From: Aurantiochytrium sp. KH105
Taxonomy: Eukaryota; Sar; Bigyra; Thraustochytrida; Thraustochytriidae
Length of the DNA: 64,000 nt
Direction of reading: 5' to 3'
Assembly (NCBI GenBank): GCA_003116975.1
Contig: BGKB01000007.1
Location: 248,001 to 312,000, forward strand
Part shown: positions 38,765 through 49,096 of the stretch, in pieces
Layout: every line of letters starts with the position of its first letter
How positions within the stretch are numbered: the stretch's first letter is position 1
Position numbers and translations under genes: made by a program
The notes under the pieces: model-generated
The model's input: the letters and a program-made list of their open reading frames with translations, nothing else
Told to the model about the DNA's origin: nothing
Database searches by the model: none

Positions 38765-41700
38765 ATGGCAGACGAGCTGGCAAAACGCTGGGAGCTCATG
38801 TCGTCGGAGGAGCGCTTTGCGGAACGAGCGCGGCGAAAGCGCGACAAACTTGCGCGAAAGATGCAAACGGAGAACGAAGAAGACCGACAAGAAGTTTCAA
38901 ACATATCTGGCGCAATGGAATGCGCAACAAGCAAAGAGACGACCGAGGAGAGTGCGTCTCATCGTAACGAGAGCGACGAGGATGACGAGATTTTCAGCGG
39001 CAGTGAGTCTGGGTCGAATTCATCGTCTTCTCCATCCTCGTCGAGCAGAGCCTCTTCTGCTTTGCATTCATCTTCCTCTGCGTCATCGCTATTGAGTAGC
39101 GCCTCCGAAGATTCAACGACTTCCGGCGGGTTGGCATCAACGTCTTCTTCTTCGGCGTCCTCCTCCTCCTCCATCTCAAATGATAGTGGGAGCGAGAGCG
39201 AGAGCGAGAGTGAGAGTGGGAGCGAAAGCGGAAGTCAAAGCGAACATGATAGTGAAGGAAGCAAGAGCGAGAGCGAGAGCGAGAGCGAGAGCGAAGACGA
39301 GTCCCCAAGAACGTCTACCAGCGCAGAAGATGACCTCGACTCAGAACCTGAATCAGCTATTAATGCGCAGGCGCAAGCATCACCGGAGCCAAGAGGCGAC
39401 AGAGTGCACAAAACGTCTATTCGAGATCCTCAAGATCAAGGAGGACGTATCGTCGTCCTCGATGTCAATGGCAACCAGTCCGAGGTTGGCACTTTGAGTT
39501 CAAATGAACTTGAAGCTTCACCCACTTCAGGAAAGAATCAACATTTAGGATTGGAGGAAGCTAGCAATGAGGAGGAAGAGGTCGCGCCCCCCTTGCCCCC
39601 GCGAAGAAAGGTTTACGAACCACTTATTGCGGAGGATTACTCTGCGAAGGACGACTCTGAAACAAGCGCACCTGTTCAGATTGACTTTGATGAGCAAGCG
39701 ACAGACCACAATGATTATGCAAAGACTCACGCTACATTGGAAACGATTAGCGTGTCTGACATGTCTGATGGAGGCTCGAAGGAAAAACTTAAAGGCCTTA
39801 GTCGAGAAGATTCTGCTTCAGATGACAAGCCTGCAGCAAATAGAACTGATGGCGCATCACACGTTGCTACAGAGTCAACTGGAAGTAATTTCGCGTCAAA
39901 GTCAAGTTCAAGTATAGAGTCGGACTCGAGCTCGGAATCTGACTCTGCATCCGAGTCAGAGTCCGAGTCCGGGTCCGCATCTGAGTCCGAGTCTGCTTCG
40001 GAGTCGACGAATTCAGATTCTGGATCAGAACTCAGCTCGGATTCCGAGTCTGAATCAGGATCTGGAACAGGATCAGACTCTGACTCTGACTCTGGCTCTG
40101 AGCTTGACTCCGAGTCTGAATCCGAGTCCGAGTCTGAGGTCGAGGCTGGGTCTTTGACCGTCTCAAAACACCGGGATACAGAGCTTGTGAAGCTTTCGCA
40201 GCCTCGGGTGATCGAGAAGAGACTTGCCGCCGATGAACCTTCTTCTACCATTCCAGCTGCTTCAAAAGCTGGTCCACGAGCCGTGCTAGCATCAGCGTCT
40301 GTCTCTAGATCTGGGTCGGGGACTCCATCAGACTCAAATTCAGATTTAGGGTCAGAGTTAGAATCAGGATCGGGATCCGAATCAGAATCCGAGTCCGCGT
40401 CTGGGTTGGGATCTCAATCAGATTCAGAGTCCGAGTCCGAGTCCGAGTCCGAGTCTGAGTCCGAATCGCAGTCAGGTTCAAACTCGGAATCAGAGTCGGA
40501 GTCCGAAACAGGTTCAGAATCAGGATCGGAGTCAGAAGCGGAATCGGAATCGCCCTCGAGCGCTTTACCTGTACAGGAAAGTAGCAGAGTTCCAGTGCGA
40601 GAGAACATCGACAGAGAGACCCGCCAGCCAGCGCTATACAAATCCGAGACAAATCCGGCGCTTGTAACGATTGATGAAGAAGCCGTACGAGAGCATGCTC
40701 TTACATTGGGCATGAATCCTGACACTGATCGAGAGTTGCTCTGGATTGCAAAAGAAGCTCTTGTCGCGCCACTTCCCGCAGGCTGGACGCAAGAGACTAG
40801 CGACGACGGACTACCATACTTTTATCATGCGTCCTCCGGTCAATCGCGCTGGGAGCATCCTCGTGATGACGAATTTCGAGCGAAAATCGAAGATCACAAA
40901 CGTCAGAACGAGCGCAGCAAGACCTCTTCGACACTCCCTAGCATGAATGCGTCTTCTACTGGATCAAGTCCGAAAACGGAGTGCGTGGAGCAGCAAAAAC
41001 TGTCAGGTCTCGTTTCTAGGCCCCATGCTATAGGCATGTACGCGAACAAGAAACCAGTAGTGGCAAGTATGGCAATGCGGAGACAGCGCAATCATTCACT
41101 TGCTACCGGCCGCCTCGGCAACTACCATGCTGCAATGGGCCAGTCTTCGTTTATGTCACCACTCATTGACACAACGAAGAAGAATAATCGTCTTCAAGAT
41201 AAAGGAAAGGTGCAAGAAATCGTAGAAGAAGAAGAAGAAGAAGAAGAAGAAGAAGAAGAAGAAAAGGAAATGGAAGACAGGAAGGTCACTGCCATCGACA
41301 GAGGAGTGAGAGACAGTGGGTCGTTACATAATGACGCATCATCAACGTCGTGTCAGGAGACGATTGGCGCAAGCCACTCGTCAGTTAGCGCAGCACACCT
41401 CGCCTGCGCGAAAGAATCTGCATCGCATGTCGTCCACGCCGAAAACTGGGACCATGCAACCCTGAGCAAGCTTGAAGTTCTGCGACAAAAGTGTCAGGAT
41501 CTTGAGAAGCAATTGGAGAATGCAACGAAGAAGACCCAGGATGCTGAAGAGCAGCGCATCCGGGTCCAAGTCGCAAACGAGGCGCTCGAAGAAAAGATGG
41601 CAAAACAACGTTCAGTCCCCGCGATCGAAAAAGAACTTGAAGACGAGCGCGAACGAGCCATGCGTTCAGAAGAAGAAAAACGAGCGCTCGAGGAATCAAT

Positions 41701-43282
41701 CGTACAGATTCGAGATCAAGCAGATGCCAAGGTGGCGGCTTCGATGCAGGCGTCGGCCCAGGCAAATTTGCAGGTTAGCAAGACCCTGGATCAACTGAAC
41801 AATGCCCGCATGCAACACGAGGCGGAACGTCTGCGATGGATCGCCGAAAAGGAATCGCTGAACTCGAAATTAGAGGACATTCACGCATTGCGAGAACAAA
41901 TTGCGCTTGCAGAAAAAGAGACCAAAAATCTTGAAGAGAAGCTTGCGACAGAAAGATCCAAATCTACTTCTCTGGAGCAAGAACGAAACAGTCTTGCCTC
42001 ATCACGAGAAGCATTCGAAAAGGACACAAAGTCAAGGCTCGAGGCATCGTGGGAAGGCGAGCGCGAGAACCGGCACCAATTATTGGAACAGGCTTTCGAA
42101 AAGCGCGTTTGGGATCTTTTACTAGAGAAGCAGAATCTTGTCGGGGAGTTACACGATCAAACGAACCTGTACAAGGACCGAATTGCAAACCTTGAAGCGG
42201 AGAATGGCAAACTTAAGGCTCAAGTTCAGGATCAGGCACGGCAGGTTCGCGAGAAAGAAACAGAAAAACTTTCTCTTCAAGGCCGTCTCGATAACTCTGT
42301 TTCAGCTCTGAGGGAGGCACAGAAGGACGTGCGGTGCTTAGAGACTGCGAAACGCGACATGGAGCAGCTTGGCCGCGATTCAGCGGCGCAAGCGGACTTA
42401 CTCGCTCAAAAGCTGGCAGAATCAAGTGCCTCTGTTCGAGCGCTCGAAGCTGAGCGCGAGCAGCTTCGGGTTCGGAATGCGCAAAGCCAATTTCTTGAAA
42501 ACTCGCGTGAGAATGACCTCGGCGCCCGCAGTAGGGAAATGCAGGAGCAGGACAGGGCATCTCCTGGGTCGCGTCATCATCAGCATCATCGACAACAGCA
42601 GCAATCCGCAGACCACCACCCGCAGCAGACGCTGGAGCGTCTGCAAAATCAACACGAACGTGAGCTGCAAGACGCTGTGACGACAACAGCTCACAGAACA
42701 AGTGAGCGTTGGCGTCAAAAGATGCAGGAACTGCGGGCCTCGCATCGGGAAGAAATGCACAAAGCACAGCATCTGCTCGAACTAGAACGCGAGCGGCACC
42801 AGAGCGCGCTTCGCGAGTACGAACTAAAGTTATCTTTTGTGCGCCAGCAAGCCCGGACAGAGTGCGCGTCAGCCGCAGCTGACGTCGAGCGCGTCTCCAT
42901 GCTGAACGAAAAGCTGCTGGCGCAGGCACCAAGACGTCAACTGCAAGGCGCGCAGCAGCACCATCAGTTCCAGTATGCGCCAAAATTTGCTGACTCGGAG
43001 ATGGATCTGCGCGACGAAGACTTTGGCCCTGCATCAAGCGATTGGGCTCCGCCGCACCAAGGCAACCACCGATCTCCGGGGCCCGTCGCGCAGCTGAACA
43101 TGCACATTGCCGTTCTGCGCGATCAGTGCCGATCCGCGTGCGGTCCACGACCGAGCCCACTGCGCTGCCAAGAGGATCTCGAAAACTTGTTCCGAACAGA
43201 GGAGAACATGAGCAGACTGTACTTGCGTAGCGGCGCAATGCAGCGGTCGCCATCCCCTATTCCATTTCCGAAAATCCTTTAG
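38765..43282 (+). CDS. CEP164: CEP164-like centriolar distal-appendage protein
   Basis: The gene encodes 1,505 residues from ATG 38765 (MADELAKRWELMSSEERF). The key is the segment at about 635-710. EHALTLGMNPDTDRELLWIA plus ALVAPLPAGW and the WW domain (YFYHASSGQSRWEHPRDDE) align residue by residue with the N-terminal head of human CEP164, whose '[20 protein letters not shown]' and WW parts have the same order and spacing. In CEP164 this head recruits TTBK2 to start cilium assembly. In this protein about 640 mostly Ser/Glu/Asp-rich residues (dense runs near 139-180, 379-460 and 512-599) precede it. A Glu run (about 821-836) and a long coiled coil (about 900-1420) follow, as in CEP164. The SE tracts use tcc/tct-gag/gaa repeats. 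The assignment rests on the head and the coiled coil. Confidence 0.88.
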   Translation: MADELAKRWELMSSEERFAERARRKRDKLARKMQTENEEDRQEVSNISGAMECATSKETTEESASHRNESDEDDEIFSGSESGSNSSSSPSSSSRASSALHSSSSASSLLSSASEDSTTSGGLASTSSSSASSSSSISNDSGSESESESESGSESGSQSEHDSEGSKSESESESESEDESPRTSTSAEDDLDSEPESAINAQAQASPEPRGDRVHKTSIRDPQDQGGRIVVLDVNGNQSEVGTLSSNELEASPTSGKNQHLGLEEASNEEEEVAPPLPPRRKVYEPLIAEDYSAKDDSETSAPVQIDFDEQATDHNDYAKTHATLETISVSDMSDGGSKEKLKGLSREDSASDDKPAANRTDGASHVATESTGSNFASKSSSSIESDSSSESDSASESESESGSASESESASESTNSDSGSELSSDSESESGSGTGSDSDSDSGSELDSESESESESEVEAGSLTVSKHRDTELVKLSQPRVIEKRLAADEPSSTIPAASKAGPRAVLASASVSRSGSGTPSDSNSDLGSELESGSGSESESESASGLGSQSDSESESESESESESESQSGSNSESESESETGSESGSESEAESESPSSALPVQESSRVPVRENIDRETRQPALYKSETNPALVTIDEEAVREHALTLGMNPDTDRELLWIAKEALVAPLPAGWTQETSDDGLPYFYHASSGQSRWEHPRDDEFRAKIEDHKRQNERSKTSSTLPSMNASSTGSSPKTECVEQQKLSGLVSRPHAIGMYANKKPVVASMAMRRQRNHSLATGRLGNYHAAMGQSSFMSPLIDTTKKNNRLQDKGKVQEIVEEEEEEEEEEEEEKEMEDRKVTAIDRGVRDSGSLHNDASSTSCQETIGASHSSVSAAHLACAKESASHVVHAENWDHATLSKLEVLRQKCQDLEKQLENATKKTQDAEEQRIRVQVANEALEEKMAKQRSVPAIEKELEDERERAMRSEEEKRALEESIVQIRDQADAKVAASMQASAQANLQVSKTLDQLNNARMQHEAERLRWIAEKESLNSKLEDIHALREQIALAEKETKNLEEKLATERSKSTSLEQERNSLASSREAFEKDTKSRLEASWEGERENRHQLLEQAFEKRVWDLLLEKQNLVGELHDQTNLYKDRIANLEAENGKLKAQVQDQARQVREKETEKLSLQGRLDNSVSALREAQKDVRCLETAKRDMEQLGRDSAAQADLLAQKLAESSASVRALEAEREQLRVRNAQSQFLENSRENDLGARSREMQEQDRASPGSRHHQHHRQQQQSADHHPQQTLERLQNQHERELQDAVTTTAHRTSERWRQKMQELRASHREEMHKAQHLLELERERHQSALREYELKLSFVRQQARTECASAAADVERVSMLNEKLLAQAPRRQLQGAQQHHQFQYAPKFADSEMDLRDEDFGPASSDWAPPHQGNHRSPGPVAQLNMHIAVLRDQCRSACGPRPSPLRCQEDLENLFRTEENMSRLYLRSGAMQRSPSPIPFPKIL

Positions 43283-43406
43283 ATCATCTTTTGTAAGTCA
43301 TACGCCTACACTCATAGCAAGCTCCCACTTGATTTTTCTATTAATTTCATTGTGCGTTTGTTTCATATGTGTAGAACTGCGTCAGGATATGTGCGCGTGC
43401 ACTTTA

Positions 43407-45053
43407 TCATCTGTCGCTTCTTCCGCGCTTGTCAAAGTGGCCAGGGAGATAGAGCTCGTCAGGCTTGCGTTTGCCGAGAGGGGTCATGTGATCTGTGTCT
43501 GCGAGCGAGAGCATGCTGATGTCGCCAGGCATCATCTCGCCGTTCGTCGACCTTCGTCCAAAGGACATGCCATTTGGTGCGCTTGGTTCGCCGAGATATG
43601 CGCCGTCAGAGTTCGCGGTGGAGAACACCGGACCGCCCTCAAAGTCCTGGGAAGAAGAAAAGATGGGCTCCGACTGCCTAAGAGGGTCCGTGTGGTCAGC
43701 GCCAAAGGCAGACAAGGATGGCGCGGGAGGTGGTGACGTGGAGATTATCGCGTTTTGTAGAGACGGAGCAAAGGGTTCGCCGCCAACCAAGTGATTGCTA
43801 TGACTCGGAGCGGGCAAGGCACCAGCGTTGTCTCCATACATGACCGCACCTGAAGGTGATGACCTCGTTGCGGTCTCGGATGTGCCAAACGGAGACTCTG
43901 AATATGTATGCAAAGGAAGCGCAGCTTCACTACTTGCGGACGCGGAGTGCGAAGACAAGTTGGGAGCCACTGCCGAGGAACCCGCTGCGCCAATCGCGGC
44001 AGTCGCGGCGTCAGACTCTGCATTTGCGGGATCGCTGTCCGAGATGCTTGCTGCAGTCCTCTTGTTTGTAGATCGCTGTCGCCTTCGCTCGCGCTGACGC
44101 TTCTTGCGTTCCTCTTCGATGCGCTTTACGACAAAGGCTGGTTTGGGTAATGACCGGCGTTTCTTTTTCATGCGCCAAACGTGTGGCGGAAGCTTGCTGC
44201 AGAGCTCGCAGGACTTGGTCTGATCTGCGCGGCAATCCTGCAGATGAAACATGAGGGCGCGCGAGGAGCGGCAGCTGCCGTACTCGACACGAAAATTGCA
44301 GTTTTCTTCGACGCACTGCATGACATGATTGTAAAGACTACGCATAATGGGATCGCCGCGCTCTGAAGAATGGGCGAGCAAGAGACCGGTGAACTGTTGG
44401 ACAAGGCGTTTGGCTTTGGCCGCCTCCTTCCGTTTCCGGCTGGACATTTGCTCTTCGTGAGGAACAACACGGCGTTTGAGGGTGTCGAAAAAGTTGCAAA
44501 ACTTGCAGCTCTCTAGACAGACGCCTACCACGCCTTCGCTTCGTTTCTGTCGAAGGTGTACCACGTAGGGTCGCAAACCTTTGCACAGTTCGCGTTTGCA
44601 AGCGGGGCCTCGCTTGCATTCGACGCAGTGGTTCCAAGCTTGCAGCGTGGCCTCGCAGATCTCGACGTTTCCAGCGGCGGCGTTGCTGCTGCTGCTGCTA
44701 CTACTGCTGTTCGCTCCTTTGAGATTCTTGCTGACCGCTTCGCTCTCGGACTCGTCGGCTTCATATTCTGAAGCGTCCTCGCGGTCGTGCATATTAACCC
44801 CGTTCGTGTGGCCCGGCCTTACCGCAGACCCGTTCGCATCGACTTGCCCGGGCATGGACAATGAAGCCTCTACGGCTTCATGCAGTTTTTCAGGGCCGAC
44901 CAGGTTCTGCAGCTCGCGTACAACGTGTTGCTGATTTGAGGGCCGCGCATCTGACACGTACGAAAGGTACAGCCTTTCAATCTCGCGATGCTTTGTGTCG
45001 TCCACGGTCGACTTGAGGTGCTGAGTGAGCCTGTAGGCGTCCACCCCCTCCAT
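43407..45053 (-). CDS. TAZ-type zinc-finger-like protein
   Basis: The gene encodes 548 residues from ATG 45053. An N-terminal helical segment (about 1-70) is followed by a Ser-rich linker and two Cys/His clusters. The first (about 130-202) contains HCVECKRGPACKRELCKG, then VVHLRQ and CLESCKFCNFF. The second (about 242-298) contains CVEENCNFRVEYGSC, MFHLQDC and CELCSKL. The order 'C-x4-C...C...H-L-x-x-C...C-x-x-C' resembles the TAZ fold of CBP/p300, which binds transcription activators. No bromodomain, KIX or acetyltransferase is present. A basic stretch (KKKRR...ERRRQR, about 300-345) may be a nuclear signal. The C terminus is Ser/Gly/Pro-rich and disordered. A role in transcription is inferred. 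It converges on CEP164 with a 124-bp gap. Confidence 0.8.
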   Translation of the reverse strand: MEGVDAYRLTQHLKSTVDDTKHREIERLYLSYVSDARPSNQQHVVRELQNLVGPEKLHEAVEASLSMPGQVDANGSAVRPGHTNGVNMHDREDASEYEADESESEAVSKNLKGANSSSSSSSSNAAAGNVEICEATLQAWNHCVECKRGPACKRELCKGLRPYVVHLRQKRSEGVVGVCLESCKFCNFFDTLKRRVVPHEEQMSSRKRKEAAKAKRLVQQFTGLLLAHSSERGDPIMRSLYNHVMQCVEENCNFRVEYGSCRSSRALMFHLQDCRADQTKSCELCSKLPPHVWRMKKKRRSLPKPAFVVKRIEEERKKRQRERRRQRSTNKRTAASISDSDPANAESDAATAAIGAAGSSAVAPNLSSHSASASSEAALPLHTYSESPFGTSETATRSSPSGAVMYGDNAGALPAPSHSNHLVGGEPFAPSLQNAIISTSPPPAPSLSAFGADHTDPLRQSEPIFSSSQDFEGGPVFSTANSDGAYLGEPSAPNGMSFGRRSTNGEMMPGDISMLSLADTDHMTPLGKRKPDELYLPGHFDKRGRSDR

Positions 45054-45825
45054 GTTTCCTCACGTCGTCGTCCACGTCCTTGTCGTCGAGCGAGGTCGCA
45101 AAGCGTCCACGCGCCGTCGCAAAGCGTGCGCGAGGAGCCCCGCGCAGAAGCAGGACGGCGGCGGCGCGCGCGGGCGCGTGGCGCTCAGGACGAGCGCCTG
45201 CCCGTCCGCGCCGCGCCGGGTCGCGCGCGTCGGGCGGACCTGCGCCGCCGGAGGGACCGGGCGAACGAAGCCTCCGCCGCGCCCGACCTGCGCACCGGCC
45301 GGCCGGCGGGGAGGGCGGGCGGGCGGGAGGGCGGCAGCGATGGGGCCGCGGGCTGGGGGCGGGGGCTCCGGGCTCGCGCCCGCGCCGCGGTGGCCGCTGC
45401 TCCCGCGTCGGCGGGTCCTGCGCCTCTGCGCCGCCGCAGATCGGGCTCTCCCTCGCCTCGCAGTCGCTCGCTGCTTGCACTAGCCAGCAGACAGGGCAGG
45501 AGGCGCGACGCGCAAGGGGACGGCGGCCGCGGATAAGGCACTTGGCCGCCGCCCCGACCAGTGCACAATGGCGCCATTGCCGACTTGGCGGCGGCCTCTG
45601 CTCGTTCGACGAAGACGCGAGGATGAAAGACACCGCGGGGACCCGGAGGAGGAGGATCTCGAGGGCGAGGATCTCGAGGGCGAGCGAATGGGAATGGGAA
45701 TGGGAATGGGAATGCGAATGCGAGCTGAGGTGCCACGATGACGAGGTCGATCTCGACGCGCGCCGGCTTGACGCGTAGGACACGCGCGTGCTGAACCCAG
45801 AGTTCTGCGACTGGTGATGACGGCG
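45054..45825. promoter_or_regulatory. GC-rich upstream region of the TAZ-like gene
   Basis: This 772-bp region separates two minus-strand genes. It is strongly GC-rich up to about 45480, with a GGGAAT run of five copies at about 45687-45718. Arg/Pro-rich open frames on both strands follow from composition. It should contain the promoter of the TAZ-like gene and the 3' end of the next gene. Confidence 0.5.
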
Positions 45826-46296
45826 TCATAAGAGACGACGGCTCAGGTCCCGGTCGAGGAGCTCCAAGGTAGAGGACGAACAGTTGGCGCCTTCCGAAGA
45901 CACGAGGTCGAGCCCTGCGCGCCAAAGCGAAGATGGCAAGAGGAAAGCGGAACAATCGGCGCCATTGTGCACGAGCGACGCGCGGACGAGGTTCGTTCTC
46001 GTATCTACGTCGACTCGAATGTTCACGCCAGCACTTGGTAGCGAAAGAATTGTCGAGAGAGACGGGGATTGCGATAATGGATGGTCGTGAAAGTCTTCTT
46101 CGGCTCTCGCTCGCGGTGTGATGGACTCGGGAATGACTTGCTGCGCATTGACTGCATCGCCCTTCTTCTTTGCCTTTCCGCAATTTTGACGGCAGTCTTG
46201 AGTCTCGGCTTCATGGCAACCGAGAAGTGCAGTATCGCTTTGTAACGCGCGAGTGCTGTGTTGATTTCGCTGATCTTGCTTCTCGTGCTGCTGATC

Positions 46297-46328
<32 letters not shown>

Positions 46329-47250
46329 TCTTTGATGCGAGAATGCTAGCAATGCCAACACCCCATGGTTTACGGTGTTTGGTAATGAAATCTCCTAACG
46401 ATTCGTTCTCAGTGATCGCCCTCGTCTCCAGCACGGCCAGAGCACGCAAAAGAGTCTCCGATTGGACCAAAGGAGCAGAACTTTGCTTGGTCCGAATTGA
46501 AAGAGTTTGTTTTTGCGACCGTTCTGCCGCGAGTAAAATCACCTTGCTCTCCCCGTCAAGAAGAAAACTGTGCAGTTTTCTCACGAGAGACTTGCAAACC
46601 GTCAGTCGCGCTTTGGAGTCGAGATCAACCTCGCGTCCGAGCGTAGCCCGCACTGTGGCAGCGTCGGCAGTGATGCGCTGCGAACAAGATGTCTCCTGGT
46701 CGTAGACCTCAATTTCCAAGACGGAAGTATATGTCTCTGCAGCAGCGGTTTGGCTGCTTACTACCTCATATATTGAGACGAGCTTGCGACAACCATTCAT
46801 GCAGATTCCTTCCTGGTGCAGTCTGAATTTGAAGCCGCGCTCAACGGACAGACCATCCTTATTGCGCTTCGGTCTACGCAGAACTTCTTTCGACCAATGT
46901 AAAGTTTGCACTTGAGACGGCAGTTTGTGCTGGCGCGCATTCGCTATTTGCGCTTTCCGCTTTGTTTTGTTTCCATATGCTGGGAGTGATGACGATGCCG
47001 ATAAGGGTGCAATGCGCAAACTTTCAAGCTTGCGGCGCAAAATCTTGGCTTGTTCGCTTTCGCGGCGCTTGTGCTGTTTGTCATAATCGTACGACGTCTT
47101 GACGGCAGCAATGCGGGTCGCAAGAGCGGAATTTTCTGCATGCAATCGCCTTTCCGTCTCCAAGTAGCGACTCCTCCGCGCGACATCTTTATTCCTCGAG
47201 AATCTTTTTTTAGAGGTGTGGCCCCTCCCCTGGCGCGACTGCGCTTGCAT
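45826..47250 (-). CDS. Basic coiled-coil protein with polyQ tract, possibly CFAP97-like
   Basis: The gene encodes 474 residues from ATG 47250 (MQAQSRQGRGHTSKKRFSR). Residues 20-90 form one basic helix (ETERRLHAENSALATRIAAV) followed by a Lys/Arg-rich piece. The 'E-x-x-x-x-x-E-N-x-x-L-x-x-R-I' pattern recalls the short conserved segment of CFAP97/hemingway ciliary proteins, but the match is weak. Residues 115-300 look folded and mixed alpha/beta. A Gln run coded by CAG/CTG (plus strand 46296-46328) lies at about residue 310, next to a Gln/His-rich linker. The last 90 residues (SAGVNIRVDVDTRTNLVRAS) are beta-rich and unassigned. It is transcribed away from the WW/PH gene, sharing a 530-bp divergent spacer. 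Gene: sure; family: uncertain. Confidence 0.75.
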
Positions 47251-47780
47251 AGCGCTGCATGTCGCTCCACCAACGTTCCTTGGTGGCGAGCAATCCCGCC
47301 CGCCCCGACAACAAGGCTACTAGTTTGCTGGCTGCCTCTTTGCGTGGGTGGGCGGATGGATGGATTCCCAGACCCTGGCGCGCTCTTATCCGTTACGATT
47401 TTTTCCCCGGACCTTCAAAGGACTTTTGGGCACCTTGATTGGGCTCCTTTTATGCACGGAACAACTACTACAAACTCCAGAGTTGCACTATAGTATTATA
47501 CTACTACATACGAAGCTGTCTGCACGAAGTTGTGGACAGGATCCATTTATGGCGGGGCTTCACGCGCGCCTTTGTTATCCGCGCCGCAACAAGAAGAAGA
47601 AGAAGAAGAAGAAGAAGAAGAAGAAGAAGAAGAAGAAGACTCTCCATTTTTTCTGCGTCCAGCAGCGCGCTTGTGGCATAATCTGCACACTCGACAACAT
47701 AGAAGCAGAGCGGACTTCGTCGTAGTGCCCGCACGGGGCGGCGGGGCCGAACGCGAGTTCGCCGACGCGCTCGTCACACG
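47251..47780. promoter_or_regulatory. Divergent spacer with (AAG)n
   Basis: This 530-bp spacer lies between opposite start codons. It holds an AAG array (47591-47639) about 140 bp before the WW/PH start and an AT-rich patch with TATAGTATTATAC near 47490. No gene is seen. Confidence 0.5.
47591..47639. repeat. (AAG)n microsatellite, about 16 copies
   Basis: 49 bp of perfect AAG in the probable 5' leader of the WW/PH gene. The Lys-run and Glu-run frames across it are repeat translations. Confidence 0.95.
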
Positions 47781-49013
47781 ATGGCTTCGTTTACTGGAGC
47801 TGAAGGAGCAGCAGGAGCTGTAGCAGCAGCAGCAGCAGAGGTGGCGTCCAGTTCTGCGCATGACGAGGAAAGGACGGTTCGGGTGTCTGCAAAGGAGATG
47901 CGCGCCAACTCAGCCAGGCGACAACTGCGAATTTGGGTGCATTGCCAAGACGACGAAGATCGATCATTCTTTTACGAACATGCGTCAGGCACTTCTGTAT
48001 GGGAGTTGCCTCAAGGTCCAGACGATTGGCTCGAGTCTGTGGATCCTGACTCGGGCGAAAAGTTCTACTTCAATGCCGAGATCAATCTCTCTACCTGGGA
48101 ACATCCTGCGACGTCAACAGCAACAACATCCTGGCTTGAATGCATTGACAACACGACCGGAAGGACATTCTATTATCACGTACAAAAGCGAAAGTCCGTG
48201 TGGCGAAAACCCTCAGGTGAAGATGAGAGCGATGTTGTAAACGAGGCGATCGAATCTTCCAAGCAAGCAAGAGAGAAGCACGCAGAGCTATCCAGAAATA
48301 CAATCTCCAGAGGCCGAAGCGAAGAACACGAGATCGAAGAATCGAAAGCTCTCGACAACGGTGTAGAGACGAACGCATCAGATTCGCCTTCCAAAATATC
48401 GGTGACCGACAACATGCAGGCTCGTCATCTTCAAAAAGATGCCAAAGGAACACATGGCGAGGCAGACTCGCGTGCGCGAGGAGCGTCATCCTCCTCCTCG
48501 TCGTCGTCAAGCTCTTCATCTTCTTCGACCGCAGCAACCACGACTAGTTCGTCTGGCACGCGTGGCTTTGGTCGTCTCTCGCGAGGCTCTTTAGGGGATG
48601 CACCGACCGAATATGCCGAAGGAGAGTATCATGACTACGTCATGAAAGAGGGCGGAGGAACTACGGTCTTTGGGCGCAAGTCTTGGAAGAGGCGCTTCAT
48701 GGTACTCAAGCATGGGGAACTGGGATGGTTCCGCTCTTTCAAGGAGTATGCCAGCGGCGCCATGCCGCTCAAAGGAAGGTGGACGTCACTAGCCACCTAC
48801 CGTTTGGAAGAAATGCTGCAGGACAATCTGGGCATCCGTTTGATTCCGGTCAACCCTGACGCTTCCACGCGCGTGTGGAACATTCGTTGCGACGATGTTG
48901 ACAAGAAACACAAGTGTATGGAGGCCATGGCGCCTCACATTGTATCACGTTCCTTTGTCAAGTCTTTGGACAAGATGCTCTCGGGACGACGTTTTCTCAG
49001 CGTAGCCGAGTAG
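47781..49013 (+). CDS. Triple-WW plus PH domain protein
   Basis: The gene encodes 410 residues from ATG 47781 in strong context (ACACGATGG). Three WW modules are packed back to back. WW1 (about 50-83) has FFYEHASGTSVWELP. WW2 (about 82-112) has KFYFNAEINLSTWEHP. WW3 (about 114-147) has TFYYHVQKRKSVWRKP. WW domains bind Pro-rich peptides. A linker with a Ser run (about 236-255) leads to a PH domain (about 283-395). This begins with KEGGGTTVFGRKSWKRRFMV, ends in the terminal helix, and carries the basic K-x-W-K-R-R loop typical of phosphoinositide binders. The layout suggests a membrane-recruited adaptor. The WW signature is generic, so orthology to a named protein is not claimed. It converges on the polyQ gene with an 83-bp gap. 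Confidence 0.88.
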   Translation: MASFTGAEGAAGAVAAAAAEVASSSAHDEERTVRVSAKEMRANSARRQLRIWVHCQDDEDRSFFYEHASGTSVWELPQGPDDWLESVDPDSGEKFYFNAEINLSTWEHPATSTATTSWLECIDNTTGRTFYYHVQKRKSVWRKPSGEDESDVVNEAIESSKQAREKHAELSRNTISRGRSEEHEIEESKALDNGVETNASDSPSKISVTDNMQARHLQKDAKGTHGEADSRARGASSSSSSSSSSSSSSTAATTTSSSGTRGFGRLSRGSLGDAPTEYAEGEYHDYVMKEGGGTTVFGRKSWKRRFMVLKHGELGWFRSFKEYASGAMPLKGRWTSLATYRLEEMLQDNLGIRLIPVNPDASTRVWNIRCDDVDKKHKCMEAMAPHIVSRSFVKSLDKMLSGRRFLSVAE

Positions 49014-49096
49014 TGTAGCTTGAAAGAGAATAGAAACATTTTTCAGACATCGCAGGCAGAACGTGCTCGATAAAGACAATTTGCTTGGGTCTGCTA

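Noticed and set aside
45052-45783. Pro/Arg-rich frames upstream of the TAZ-like gene
   Set aside because: They exist on both strands and mirror each other in GC-rich DNA.
47530-47823. Glu-run and Lys-run frames across the AAG array
   Set aside because: Repeat translation in the leader of the WW/PH gene.
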